Part shown: one piece after another, positions 1 to 6,978 of the stretch | Layout: each line of letters begins with the position of its first letter | Numbering within the stretch: the first letter of the stretch is position 1 | From: Desulfovibrio sp. A2 | GTDB lineage: Bacteria > Desulfobacterota > Desulfovibrionia > Desulfovibrionales > Desulfovibrionaceae | DNA length: 64,000 bases | Assembly: GCF_000226255.1 (NCBI RefSeq) | Contig: NZ_AGFG01000054.1 | Location: 1-64,000 of the forward strand | Direction of reading: 5' to 3' | Position numbers and translations under genes: made by a program | The notes under the pieces: generated by a model | Told to the model about the DNA's origin: nothing | The model's input: the letters and a program-made list of their open reading frames with translations, nothing else | The model's database searches: none

Positions 1-566
1 AGCATGTCGCGCATCTCGTCGGCCAGCGCGCGCACGTTGTGCCCGTGCGCGGCGGAAACGGGCAGCAGAGGAAAGCCCAGGGAGTGGAATTCGGCCAGCA
101 TTTCGTCTTCGCGCTCCACGCCGTCCACCTTGTTCACCACCACCAGCACGGGTTTGCCCGCGCGGCGCACGTGCGCGGCCAGGTGCTCGTCGAAGGGGGT
201 CAGCCCGTCACGGCCGTCCACCACCAGGCAGATGCCCTCGGCCTCGGCCATGGCGGCTTCCGCCTGGCGCAGGATTTCCGCCTCGAAGCCCCGGATGCCT
301 TCCGGCCCTTCGGCCACGGCGGCGTGGGCGTCCAGGGTGATGCCGCCGGTGTCCACGATGGCGAAGGTGCGCTTGCCGCGCGAGCGCACCTGGCCTTCCA
401 TGCGGTCGCGGGTGACGCCGGGCCGGTCGTGGGTGATGGCCCGGTTGGCGCGGATGAGCCGGTTGAACAGGGTGGATTTGCCCACGTTGGGGCGGCCCAC
501 CAGCGCGATCTTGGGCAGATGCGTGGTGACGGGCGCGGACGGGGCGGGGGGCTGGGCTATGGGCAT
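1..566 (-). CDS. der: Ribosome-assembly GTPase Der (EngA), N-terminal part
   Basis: The gene reads leftwards from an ATG at 566 and runs off the window, so only the first ~188 residues are seen and no stop is present. The first G domain is clear: P-loop GRPNVGKST near residues 24-32, switch region with DRPGVTRDR, G3 DTGG, and G4 NKVDG. Der is a double-GTPase-domain protein that acts in 50S subunit maturation; the second G domain and KH domain would lie outside the window. A ~16-residue Pro/Ala-rich leader precedes the usual KIALVGRPNVGKS start, so a shorter start is possible, although ATG is the only good candidate nearby. Confidence 0.93.
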   Translation of the reverse strand, partial: MPIAQPPAPSAPVTTHLPKIALVGRPNVGKSTLFNRLIRANRAITHDRPGVTRDRMEGQVRSRGKRTFAIVDTGGITLDAHAAVAEGPEGIRGFEAEILRQAEAAMAEAEGICLVVDGRDGLTPFDEHLAAHVRRAGKPVLVVVNKVDGVEREDEMLAEFHSLGFPLLPVSAAHGHNVRALADEMRDM

Positions 567-1091
567 GGCGTTCTCGAACTGTGGGATGACATGGGATGAC
601 GGGAGGGCGGCAGGGCCGCCGCTGGGGCACAGCGTAGCCCGGCGGGGCGCGTCGCGCAATGCGGCACACGGGGCCGGACGGGTGCGTGCGGAAATTTTCG
701 ATGTGCCGGTGGATGCAGCCGGGCGCGGGCCTTGTGCGGCGCCTGCGCCGCTGTCTGGCGGGCGTGTCCACGAGCGCCTGGAATGACGGGCGCGTAACGG
801 GAGTGTGCCCATTACCCCAAGCCCGGCATGATGGCAAGGACTAGATGCGGCGCGGGTGACGGCGCGCCCTGATGCCGCATGATGCGGTGTCGCCGTGGCG
901 GTGCCGCGCTGCACGGGATGGCTGGGGTAGCGGCGGGGCCGCAATCCGGCGCCATGCGTTGCACCGTTGGCCGAGTGCGGCTACATTGGCCGCCAAGGTG
1001 GCGCGGCTTCGAGCCCTGCCGGTAAGGTCTTGTTGGGCCGCGCATCGAACTCCCTCCGCTCCCCGTCCGCAAGCCCGCAGGAGGCGCATCC

Positions 1092-2096
1092 GTGAAGCAG
1101 CTGCTTTCCACCCGCGAGGTGGCCAAGGTGCTCGGCGTCAACGAGAAGATGGTCTACAGCCTGATCACCGAAAAGGGCCTTCCGGCTACCAAGGTAACCG
1201 GCAAGTGGCTGTTCCCCGCGCATCTGGTGGAGCAGTGGCTGGAAAACAACACCGTGAACCATCCGGAACGCGCGGGCGGGGCGGTGCAGCCGGGCGGCGG
1301 CGTGCTGGTGCTGGCGGGTAGCAACGACCTGCTGCTGGACAAGGCCATGGGCCTGTTCGCGGACTTGAACCCCGGCCACATCGCGGCCTTCGCCAACCTG
1401 GGCAGCCTGGGCGGCATCCGCGCCATGCGCGAGGGGCTGTGCCACATGGCGGCCAGCCACCTGATGGAGGGCGGCCCCGGCGCGGACCACGCGGCGGAGC
1501 CTGCGGCCGCGTCCGGCGACAGCCGGGGCGAGAGCCGGAGCGGCGGGGGCGGCGGCAAGTCCGCCCGCGACTACAATTTCGGCCATGCCCGGCGCGAGTT
1601 GGAAGAGGCCCCGGCGGTGGTCAACTTCTGCATTCGCGAGCAGGGCTATCTGGTGGCCCCCGGCAACCCCAACGCCGTGCGCGACGCGGGCGACATCGCG
1701 CGCAAGGGGCTGCGGGTGGTCAACCGGCCGCTGGGCACGGGCACGCGGCTCTTGTTCGACACCGAGCTTTCCCGCGTGGGGGCGGACCCCGCCCGCATTC
1801 CCGGTTACGGCACCGAGGTGCGCCGCCATCTGGACGCGGGCATCGAGGTGCTGGCGGGCCGGGCCGACGCCGCCCCCGGCATCCGCGCCGTGGCGGGGCT
1901 GCTGGGTCTGGGCTTCGTGCCGGTGCAGCGCGAGCGGTTCGACCTGCTGGTGCCGCGCGCCCGGTACTTCGACCGGGGGGTGCAGCTGTTCCTGGGCATG
2001 CTGGTGGACGCGCGCTTCCGGGCCCTGGCCGACGGCTTCGAGGGGTACGACCTGGCCAAGGCCGGGCGGGTGGTGTTTCCCGGCGACGCGCCGTAG
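1092..2096 (+). CDS. Excisionase-type HTH regulator with periplasmic-binding-protein-like domain
   Basis: 334 residues starting at a GTG at 1092, with a GGAGG-like site 7-8 nt upstream. Residues 1-55 form a MerR/excisionase-type HTH (STREVAKVLGVNEKMVYSLI, then GLPATKVTGKWLFP), the kind used as a DNA-binding module. Residues ~70-330 look like a cytoplasmic substrate-binding domain of the COG1910 / PBP type: the NDLLLDKAMGLF and AAFANLGSLGGI segments open it, and GLRVVNRPLGTGTRLLFD is typical of that family, where it is linked to molybdate/tungstate-type ligands. A Gly/Ser/Ala-rich insertion (~residues 130-165) interrupts the domain. The likely role is a one-component regulator sensing a small ligand. 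No target operon for an oxyanion is adjacent, so the ligand is unknown. Confidence 0.8.
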   Translation: MKQLLSTREVAKVLGVNEKMVYSLITEKGLPATKVTGKWLFPAHLVEQWLENNTVNHPERAGGAVQPGGGVLVLAGSNDLLLDKAMGLFADLNPGHIAAFANLGSLGGIRAMREGLCHMAASHLMEGGPGADHAAEPAAASGDSRGESRSGGGGGKSARDYNFGHARRELEEAPAVVNFCIREQGYLVAPGNPNAVRDAGDIARKGLRVVNRPLGTGTRLLFDTELSRVGADPARIPGYGTEVRRHLDAGIEVLAGRADAAPGIRAVAGLLGLGFVPVQRERFDLLVPRARYFDRGVQLFLGMLVDARFRALADGFEGYDLAKAGRVVFPGDAP

Positions 2097-2149
2097 ATCC
2101 CGTCCCCGCCCCCCCCACACACTGGCGGGCACTGCCGCTTGACGAAAAC

Positions 2150-2185
2150 AAGGGCGCTCCGGCTGGCATGCCGTGGCGCCCCTTT
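2150..2185. terminator. Imperfect hairpin between convergent genes
   Basis: An imperfect inverted repeat (AAGGGCGC...GCGCCCCTT) followed by a short T-rich run lies between the stop of the HTH/PBP regulator and the stop of the convergent MarR gene. It is placed to serve as a shared terminator, but pairing is interrupted. Confidence 0.4.
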
Positions 2186-2205
2186 CCTTGGTGGGTGAAC
2201 CGCGA

Positions 2206-3114
2206 CTAGGCGTCGCGTTCGGCATCCGCCCCGTCGGCAGGCGGGGCCAACGCTTCTGGCTCGCGACCGGCATCGGCATCGGCATTCGGGACCTGCGCCC
2301 CGCGCGGACCATGCGGGCCGAACCCGTCGTGGCGTCCCCGTCCGCCCCGTCCGCCCCGTCCGCCTTGCCCGGCCTGCCCGGCCTGCCCGGCCCGGCCGTG
2401 ACCTCCGTGCCCGCCGCGCCCGTGCCCGCAGCAACCTGCGTGTCCGTCTTCCGCGTCGGCGCGGCCTTCGGGGCCATGCGCCGCGTGGCGGCAGCCCTGC
2501 CCGTGCGGGCCATGTTCATGCGGGCCGTGGTGCGCATGCCCATGGGGCCCATGCCCATGCTGACCGCCGCGCCCGCCTTCGACAGCGGTGTCCTCGCCCC
2601 CGCAGCAGCCGTGGCGGCCCCTGCCGTGTCCATGTCCATGCCCGCCCATGCGGCGGCATGCGCCGTCTTCGCCGCCCCTGGCCTCCAGCGAGGCGATAAG
2701 CTTGTCCAGCAGCCCGGAAAGGGTTTCCTGCTCCTCGTCCGACAGACCGCCCAGGGTGGCCTCGGCCGCGTCCTTGCGGGCCTGGCGCACCTCGTCCACC
2801 ATGGCCCGGCCCTTTTCGGTCAGGAACACGGCGCTCATGCGCTGGTCTTCCTCGTGGCGGCGGCGTTCGATGCTGCCGTCGCGCGAAAGCTTGTCCAGCA
2901 GTTCGCTGAGCGAGGGGGGCTGCACGCGCAGCAGGGCGGCCAGGTCGCGCGGGCTCTGTCCGTCCTGTTCGGCCAGCAGGGCCAGAACCCGGCCCTGCCC
3001 GCGATGCGCCCCGCCGCGACCTCCGTGTGGGCCGTGTGGGCCGTGGCCCCGGTGCAGCAGGTTCATGCAGTAGTGCAGTTGGTGGAACAACTTTTCGGTG
3101 GTGGAAATATTCAT
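2206..3114 (-). CDS. MarR-family regulator with long His/Gly/Cys-rich tail
   Basis: 302 residues with a good AAGGAG site upstream of the ATG. Residues ~1-145 are a MarR winged helix: SPRDLAALLRVQPPSLSELLDKL is the recognition HTH and SIERRRHEEDQRMSAVFLTE the wing. A short His/Gly insert (HRGHGPHGPHGGRGGAHRG) sits before the HTH. From ~150 on the protein is a low-complexity tail of Gly-His repeats with interspersed Cys pairs (CCGG, CCGHG), roughly as long as the DNA-binding part; MarR proteins normally end near 140-170 residues. Such tails bind Ni, Co, Zn or Cu in other proteins, so a metal-responsive or metal-storing regulator is inferred. Clustered TTAGGTGCC half-sites upstream suggest autoregulation. 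Confidence 0.85.
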   Translation of the reverse strand: MNISTTEKLFHQLHYCMNLLHRGHGPHGPHGGRGGAHRGQGRVLALLAEQDGQSPRDLAALLRVQPPSLSELLDKLSRDGSIERRRHEEDQRMSAVFLTEKGRAMVDEVRQARKDAAEATLGGLSDEEQETLSGLLDKLIASLEARGGEDGACRRMGGHGHGHGRGRHGCCGGEDTAVEGGRGGQHGHGPHGHAHHGPHEHGPHGQGCRHAAHGPEGRADAEDGHAGCCGHGRGGHGGHGRAGQAGQAGQGGRGGRGGRGRHDGFGPHGPRGAQVPNADADAGREPEALAPPADGADAERDA

Positions 3115-3137
3115 GTGCGTCTCCTTGATTGTTTTTT

Positions 3138-3206
3138 ATTAGGTGCCTAATGAGGTAAATATAGGCACCCACTGGGTGCGGTCAAGGAGGATTTGTTAGG
3201 TGCCGA
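3138..3206. promoter_or_regulatory. Probable MarR operator cluster upstream of the His-tailed MarR
   Basis: ATTAGG-TG-CCTAAT is an inverted repeat at 3138-3151. It is followed by ATAGGCACC near 3162 and TTAGGTGCC near 3196, giving three related sites over ~65 bp directly upstream of the MarR start. Spaced palindromes of this size are typical MarR dimer sites. The surrounding AT-rich stretch (TTTTTTATTAGG, TAAATATAGG) probably also holds the promoter. Confidence 0.6.
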
Positions 3207-3232
3207 AACATTTTTGCGCGGCGCAGGGAATG

Positions 3233-3269
3233 CACGAAGCCCCCGGCTGTCGCAACCGGGGGCTTCGTG
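3233..3269 (-). terminator. Strong hairpin terminator after the M99 peptidase gene
   Basis: A perfect 14-bp inverted repeat CACGAAGCCCCCGG / CCGGGGGCTTCGTG with a 9-nt loop lies ~30 nt beyond the stop of the leftward M99 peptidase gene. A TTTTT run follows on the + strand side, so it may work in both directions. Confidence 0.7.
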
Positions 3270-3298
3270 CAGTTTTTCAGGATGTTGCAGAAAGAGGG

Positions 3299-4843
3299 CT
3301 AATACCCCATCAGGCTTTCCCGCCCCGCCACCGACGGCCGCATGTCGCGCTTGCCGGGTTTCTGGCCGCCCTCGAAGCGCACCAGGATCATGCCCGCGAA
3401 CTTTTCGCCCCGGTACACTTCCACCCGGTAGATGTTGCCGGACTTGTCGATGGAGAAGCGGTTCTGGAAGTCCTTCTTCTTGATGGGCACGTCGCATTCG
3501 CTGTCGTCGCGCGCGTCGGGACGGGCCACCTGCGCGCCGATGGCGTTGACGCGAAAGCCGTCCACGGGGTGCACGGTGAAGGTGTCGCGCACGGTGACCA
3601 TTCGGCCGAAGGGCACGGTGAGCTTGCGGCCGTCCACGTCCAGCGAGATTGAGCCTGGGCCGTCGGTGTATTCGCGCCACTCGGGGGTGATGCGCGTCAG
3701 CGCCCGGTTGCCGTAGAACACGCGGTAGCCGTCGTCCTCGTCCACCACGGCCAGGATGGGCTTGGTGGCGGTGAACGAAATCTTTTCACCCTTCTTGAGC
3801 GGGATGTACCCCAGCGAGGCGCGCACGTCGTCCAGCGGCAGGTACAGCCGCTGGTCGAAGAAGGCCACGGCCACGTCGCTTTCCAGCGCGGCCAGCACGC
3901 CGCGCGGGGTCATGGCGAAGTCGCGTTTGAAGCCCACGCCCATCTGGCGCAGGAACGATTCCAGCACCCGCAGGTGGTAGTAGGCGCGCTGTTCGGTGGA
4001 GAAGTCCTTGCTGGCCTCTATGCCGAAGGCGGGCTTGCCGTGGCGGATGGCGAAGAAGGTCAGGGTTTTCTCCATCTCGTGGTCGCCTTCGGCCGTGCGG
4101 GTGTTCTTCAGGTGGTATTCGTGCATCGGGCTCAGCAGGCCGCCGTTGGCCTCGCGCACGGCCTTCTGGGCCATGGCGGCAAGGTCGCCGTGGCGCGCGC
4201 CGGGCAGGGATGCCTGGTCGATGATCACGCTCTGCCCCCAGCGCATGGGATTGCGCATGGGGCCTTCGTTCTTGGGCCGGTAGAAGCCGCTGCCGTCGTG
4301 CAGGTTCAGGATGATGTCCACCTGCTTGTCGAGGATGATGTCCTTGATGCGGCAGACGGTGTCGTATTCCGGGTCGTCCTTGCGCAGGGCGGCGAACTTG
4401 CGGTTCATGTCGCCGTTGGGGCCGCGCGAGCGCTTGACCATGCTGGGAAAGTTGAGGTTGGGCACCACCCACACCGAGCCATTGGTGATGGCGTAGTGGG
4501 TGACCAGCAGCGACGCGGCGGAAAATCCGCCCGGCTCATCGCCCTGGATGCCGCCCACCACCAGCACGGTGGGGCCGCTGCCGGTGCCCAGCTTGTACAG
4601 GTTGAAGTCCAGTTCGGTGTGGCGGGCCGGGGCCTTGGCGAGATCGGCGGCGGCGGTGATGACGGCGGGCATGGGGCTGGCCGAGGCCACGGCTTGCGTG
4701 GTGGCGGGCCGTTTGGCCTGGGCGGGCGAAGTCGCCAGCGCGGGCGCGGCATGCAGGCAGAGCAGCGCGGCAAAACAGTACAGCCAGGGGCGGACGCCGT
4801 GGCGGAATGCGGCCAGGCGTTGTGCGGTGCGGTGCGTCATCAT
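3299..4843 (-). CDS. Secreted M99-family (Csd4/Pgp-like) peptidoglycan carboxypeptidase
   Basis: 514 residues. The start ATGATGA at 4843 overlaps the stop of the upstream M15 gene by 4 nt, so the two are translationally coupled. An N-terminal segment (~15-35) looks like a signal peptide ending ALATSP. The peptidase core contains GGIQGDEPGG, matching the unusual Gln/Glu zinc site of Helicobacter Csd4 rather than the M14 HxxE, and ILNLHDGSGFY supplies the downstream His. The C-terminal third resembles the beta-rich accessory domains of this family. Csd4 and Campylobacter Pgp1 trim peptidoglycan tripeptide stems and set helical shape. A role in the curvature of a vibrioid cell is a reasonable inference. 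Confidence 0.85.
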   Translation of the reverse strand: MMTHRTAQRLAAFRHGVRPWLYCFAALLCLHAAPALATSPAQAKRPATTQAVASASPMPAVITAAADLAKAPARHTELDFNLYKLGTGSGPTVLVVGGIQGDEPGGFSAASLLVTHYAITNGSVWVVPNLNFPSMVKRSRGPNGDMNRKFAALRKDDPEYDTVCRIKDIILDKQVDIILNLHDGSGFYRPKNEGPMRNPMRWGQSVIIDQASLPGARHGDLAAMAQKAVREANGGLLSPMHEYHLKNTRTAEGDHEMEKTLTFFAIRHGKPAFGIEASKDFSTEQRAYYHLRVLESFLRQMGVGFKRDFAMTPRGVLAALESDVAVAFFDQRLYLPLDDVRASLGYIPLKKGEKISFTATKPILAVVDEDDGYRVFYGNRALTRITPEWREYTDGPGSISLDVDGRKLTVPFGRMVTVRDTFTVHPVDGFRVNAIGAQVARPDARDDSECDVPIKKKDFQNRFSIDKSGNIYRVEVYRGEKFAGMILVRFEGGQKPGKRDMRPSVAGRESLMGY

Positions 4844-5871
4844 GCGGTGGCGACCTTGATGTGCCAGGGTTCGAAGCGGACCCCCAGCATGTTGTCCTGC
4901 GGGTAGCGCAAGGTGATGTAGCCCAGTTCCTCCAGCCGCGCGAACACCGGCGTGGTGGTGAATGCCGAGGTGAAGTTGCGCGCGCCGTAGCCGCGCTGCC
5001 CCACGTCGAAGTCGCCTATGCCGTGGAACGAATACCCCGGCGGGGCCAGCGAGCGCGAGGCCAGCGACAGGTTGCCGCCGTTGGTGGCGGCCTTGGTGAG
5101 AAACAGGTGGAACTGCTTCATGATGCCGCGCACGCCGGATGTCAGCACCACGTCCTCGCCCAGCAGGCGGCGGATGGTTTCCCACGTGGCGCGCGGTTCG
5201 CCCTGATAGACGAAGTTGCCCATGCCGGGCACCTTGTACACCTCGCGGGCGGGGATGGTGGCCGTCAGCGAGTTCAGCGGTTTCATGCCCATGAACCCGT
5301 AGGCGGATGCGTCCGCGTGGAACAGTTCGTCGATGAGGGCCAATTCCTGCGGGCTGAAGGCCCCCACGGCCGGGTAGCCGCGCGCGATGCGCACCGCCTC
5401 GTCGAAGCCGAGCAGGTAGAAGAAGCCGTGCCCCACGGTGCGTTCCAGCCGACCCAGCCTGTCGGTGGCGGCGCGCAGCACGGGGATGCGCTGGGGCGGC
5501 AGGGTGATGTCGCTGGGGTGGGGGCTGTCGAACCGGCGCATCTTGGAAAGGTAGTCGCGCACGGCGGCGTCGAGGTTCGACGGGGTATCGGCCTCGTCGG
5601 CCCCTGGCATCTGCTGGGCGGCCAGGTCGTCGTCGAGCGGCGGGCGGGAACCTTTGGAGCCGGGCACGGGCTGGTCGGAGGGGGCATGGGAAGGCCCGGC
5701 ACCCGATGCGCCCGATGCGCCCGATGCGATTGGCGGGGACGTGGCGGACCCCAGGGGGCCGCCGCCGCGCCGCAGGGCGGGGCGTACGGCTGGCCCGGCA
5801 AGGGCGGAGCCCATGGCGGCCAGGTGCAGCGCGCACGCGCACGCGGCGATGAGAAACCGTCGTCTGTTCAT
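4840..5871 (-). CDS. M15-type D,D-peptidase-like exported protein
   Basis: 343 residues from the ATG at 5871; an upstream in-frame ATG at 5913 is possible but would bury the signal. The N-terminus MNRRRFLIAACACALHLAA has a twin-arginine-type RRRFL followed by a hydrophobic stretch, so Tat export is likely. After a ~70-residue low-complexity Pro/Ser/Asp linker, the conserved part includes GIMKQFHLFLTKAATNGGN, FHGIGDFDVG (zinc His and Asp spacing of M15/VanY enzymes) and the closing FEPWHIK, which carries the Glu-x-x-His catalytic/ligand pair. It probably cleaves peptidoglycan peptides. Coupling to the M99 gene suggests the two act on the same wall substrate. Confidence 0.75.
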   Translation of the reverse strand: MNRRRFLIAACACALHLAAMGSALAGPAVRPALRRGGGPLGSATSPPIASGASGASGAGPSHAPSDQPVPGSKGSRPPLDDDLAAQQMPGADEADTPSNLDAAVRDYLSKMRRFDSPHPSDITLPPQRIPVLRAATDRLGRLERTVGHGFFYLLGFDEAVRIARGYPAVGAFSPQELALIDELFHADASAYGFMGMKPLNSLTATIPAREVYKVPGMGNFVYQGEPRATWETIRRLLGEDVVLTSGVRGIMKQFHLFLTKAATNGGNLSLASRSLAPPGYSFHGIGDFDVGQRGYGARNFTSAFTTTPVFARLEELGYITLRYPQDNMLGVRFEPWHIKVATA

Positions 5872-6180
5872 GTGCCCGTTGCGTGCCCTCGAAAGTATGT
5901 CCCTGATGCCCAAGGCATAACGCGGCGTTGTCCCGGCGCGGCATGGCCCGCCTGGCGACTTTGGCGACTGCGGCGTCTTCGGCGGGCGCAGTCCGGTTTG
6001 GCCCGGTCCCGTCCGGTCCCGTCTGGTCTGCGGTGACCCGCGCGCGGGGCCGTGCCCTGCCGTCGTGCGCCGGGGGAACCCTATCCGAAAACCGGGCGGA
6101 ACTCAAAGGGCGGGTACGGCCTTGTATCCTGCGTCACTTGCCTGTGGGGCCTGTGAGCGCCGAAAGTTGCCAAGCCAACG

Positions 6181-6310
6181 GATGATGTCGCCCGTGGGCA
6201 GCACCACCGAATCGAGGGGCACGCATGGGGGCCGTGGGGGTGCATGGGGTGCGCCCCCGGCAGCGTTGCTTCCATTGCCGGAGTGGAGCCACGTGCTGGT
6301 CTCGGAGGCG
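6181..6310 (-). pseudogene. rhs gene remnant
   Basis: This stretch repeats the interior of the rhs gene (about 7838-8040) in the same orientation. Shared blocks are GGGCAGCACCACCGAATCGA, CATGGGGTGCGCCCCCGGC and CCACGTGCTGG, while the low-complexity section between them is shortened. No reading frame of useful length remains. It looks like a decayed or displaced rhs fragment beyond the end of the current rhs gene, as expected where Rhs tips are exchanged by recombination. The rest of 5872-6539 shows no gene. Confidence 0.65.
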
Positions 6311-6539
6311 ATGGATAGGGAGGGCAGCCGCCAGTGTTAGCTTGGCAGTTGTTGCATGTTTCTATATATGTAGTCGAATGAGTTGCCGAATGCATTGGAA
6401 TCTGAGGTGTTGCCGTGTCAGGAACTTTTGTTTGGCATTGTGTCGATGATGCAGTGAGGTGGGGGAATGAGCAAGCTATGCTTGAAAATATATGCGATGC
6501 GAATGCGCGACTGTAACTTTTAGGCTTGGAGGATGGCGT

Positions 6540-6965
6540 GTGGGCGCGTTCAGAAACGGTCTGGTCGGCGTGTTGTTGCTGGTTTTTGTGGCTGCTGATT
6601 ATTTGATGTGGGATTTATTTGATGCCTCTTCGAGTGTGCGGAATGTATACATAATTCTAGCGCACCTGGTAAGATCGTGTATCTTTGGGTTCGCCGTGTT
6701 CGCCGCGAGGCAGGCCAGGTTTGGTGCGTTGGGGGTGAAAGTTGTTGTTTCTTATGCGGCAATACTTTTTATCATTTCGCTTTATTCGGGTGTTCCTGGA
6801 AGGATACCTGGTCTGAACATAATTCCTTTCAATATGGTATGGTTCTGGAACGACCCCCTGTGTATAGACAAGTCGTTAAAGGGGGCGATGCTGATTTTTT
6901 ACTTTGTAGTTCTGTGCTGTTATGGTGCATTGTTGAAAAATGAACAGAAATGCGGCGTTCGGTAA
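6540..6965 (+). CDS. Small low-GC membrane protein, possible Rhs immunity protein
   Basis: 141 residues from a GTG at 6540, chosen because a GGAGG sits 7 nt upstream; an ATG at 6492 would add 16 unlikely residues with no Shine-Dalgarno. The protein has about four hydrophobic segments (GLVGVLLLVFVAADYLMW, IILAHLVRSCIFGFAVFAA, VVVSYAAILFIISLY, AMLIFYFVVLCCYGALL) and a short Lys-rich C-terminus. Codon use is clearly AT-richer than the neighbours. It is convergent with the rhs gene, the two stops only 13 nt apart. I do not recognise the family. The position beside the variable Rhs tip makes an immunity function plausible, though the usual arrangement is co-directional. Confidence 0.65.
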   Translation: MGAFRNGLVGVLLLVFVAADYLMWDLFDASSSVRNVYIILAHLVRSCIFGFAVFAARQARFGALGVKVVVSYAAILFIISLYSGVPGRIPGLNIIPFNMVWFWNDPLCIDKSLKGAMLIFYFVVLCCYGALLKNEQKCGVR

Positions 6966-6978
6966 CGCCGCATTTCTG
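6945..6978. terminator. Bidirectional hairpin between the membrane protein gene and rhs
   Basis: A perfect inverted repeat CAGAAATGCGGCGTT / AACGCCGCATTTCTG with a 4-nt loop overlaps the stop codon of the rightward gene and abuts the stop of the leftward rhs gene. A-rich and T-rich flanks on both sides suit termination in both directions. Confidence 0.75.

Noticed and set aside
981..2639. 552-residue open frame on the minus strand overlapping the HTH/PBP regulator and the MarR tail
   Set aside because: It is a shadow created by high GC; its Ala/Arg/His-rich translation has no conserved motif and opposes well-supported genes.
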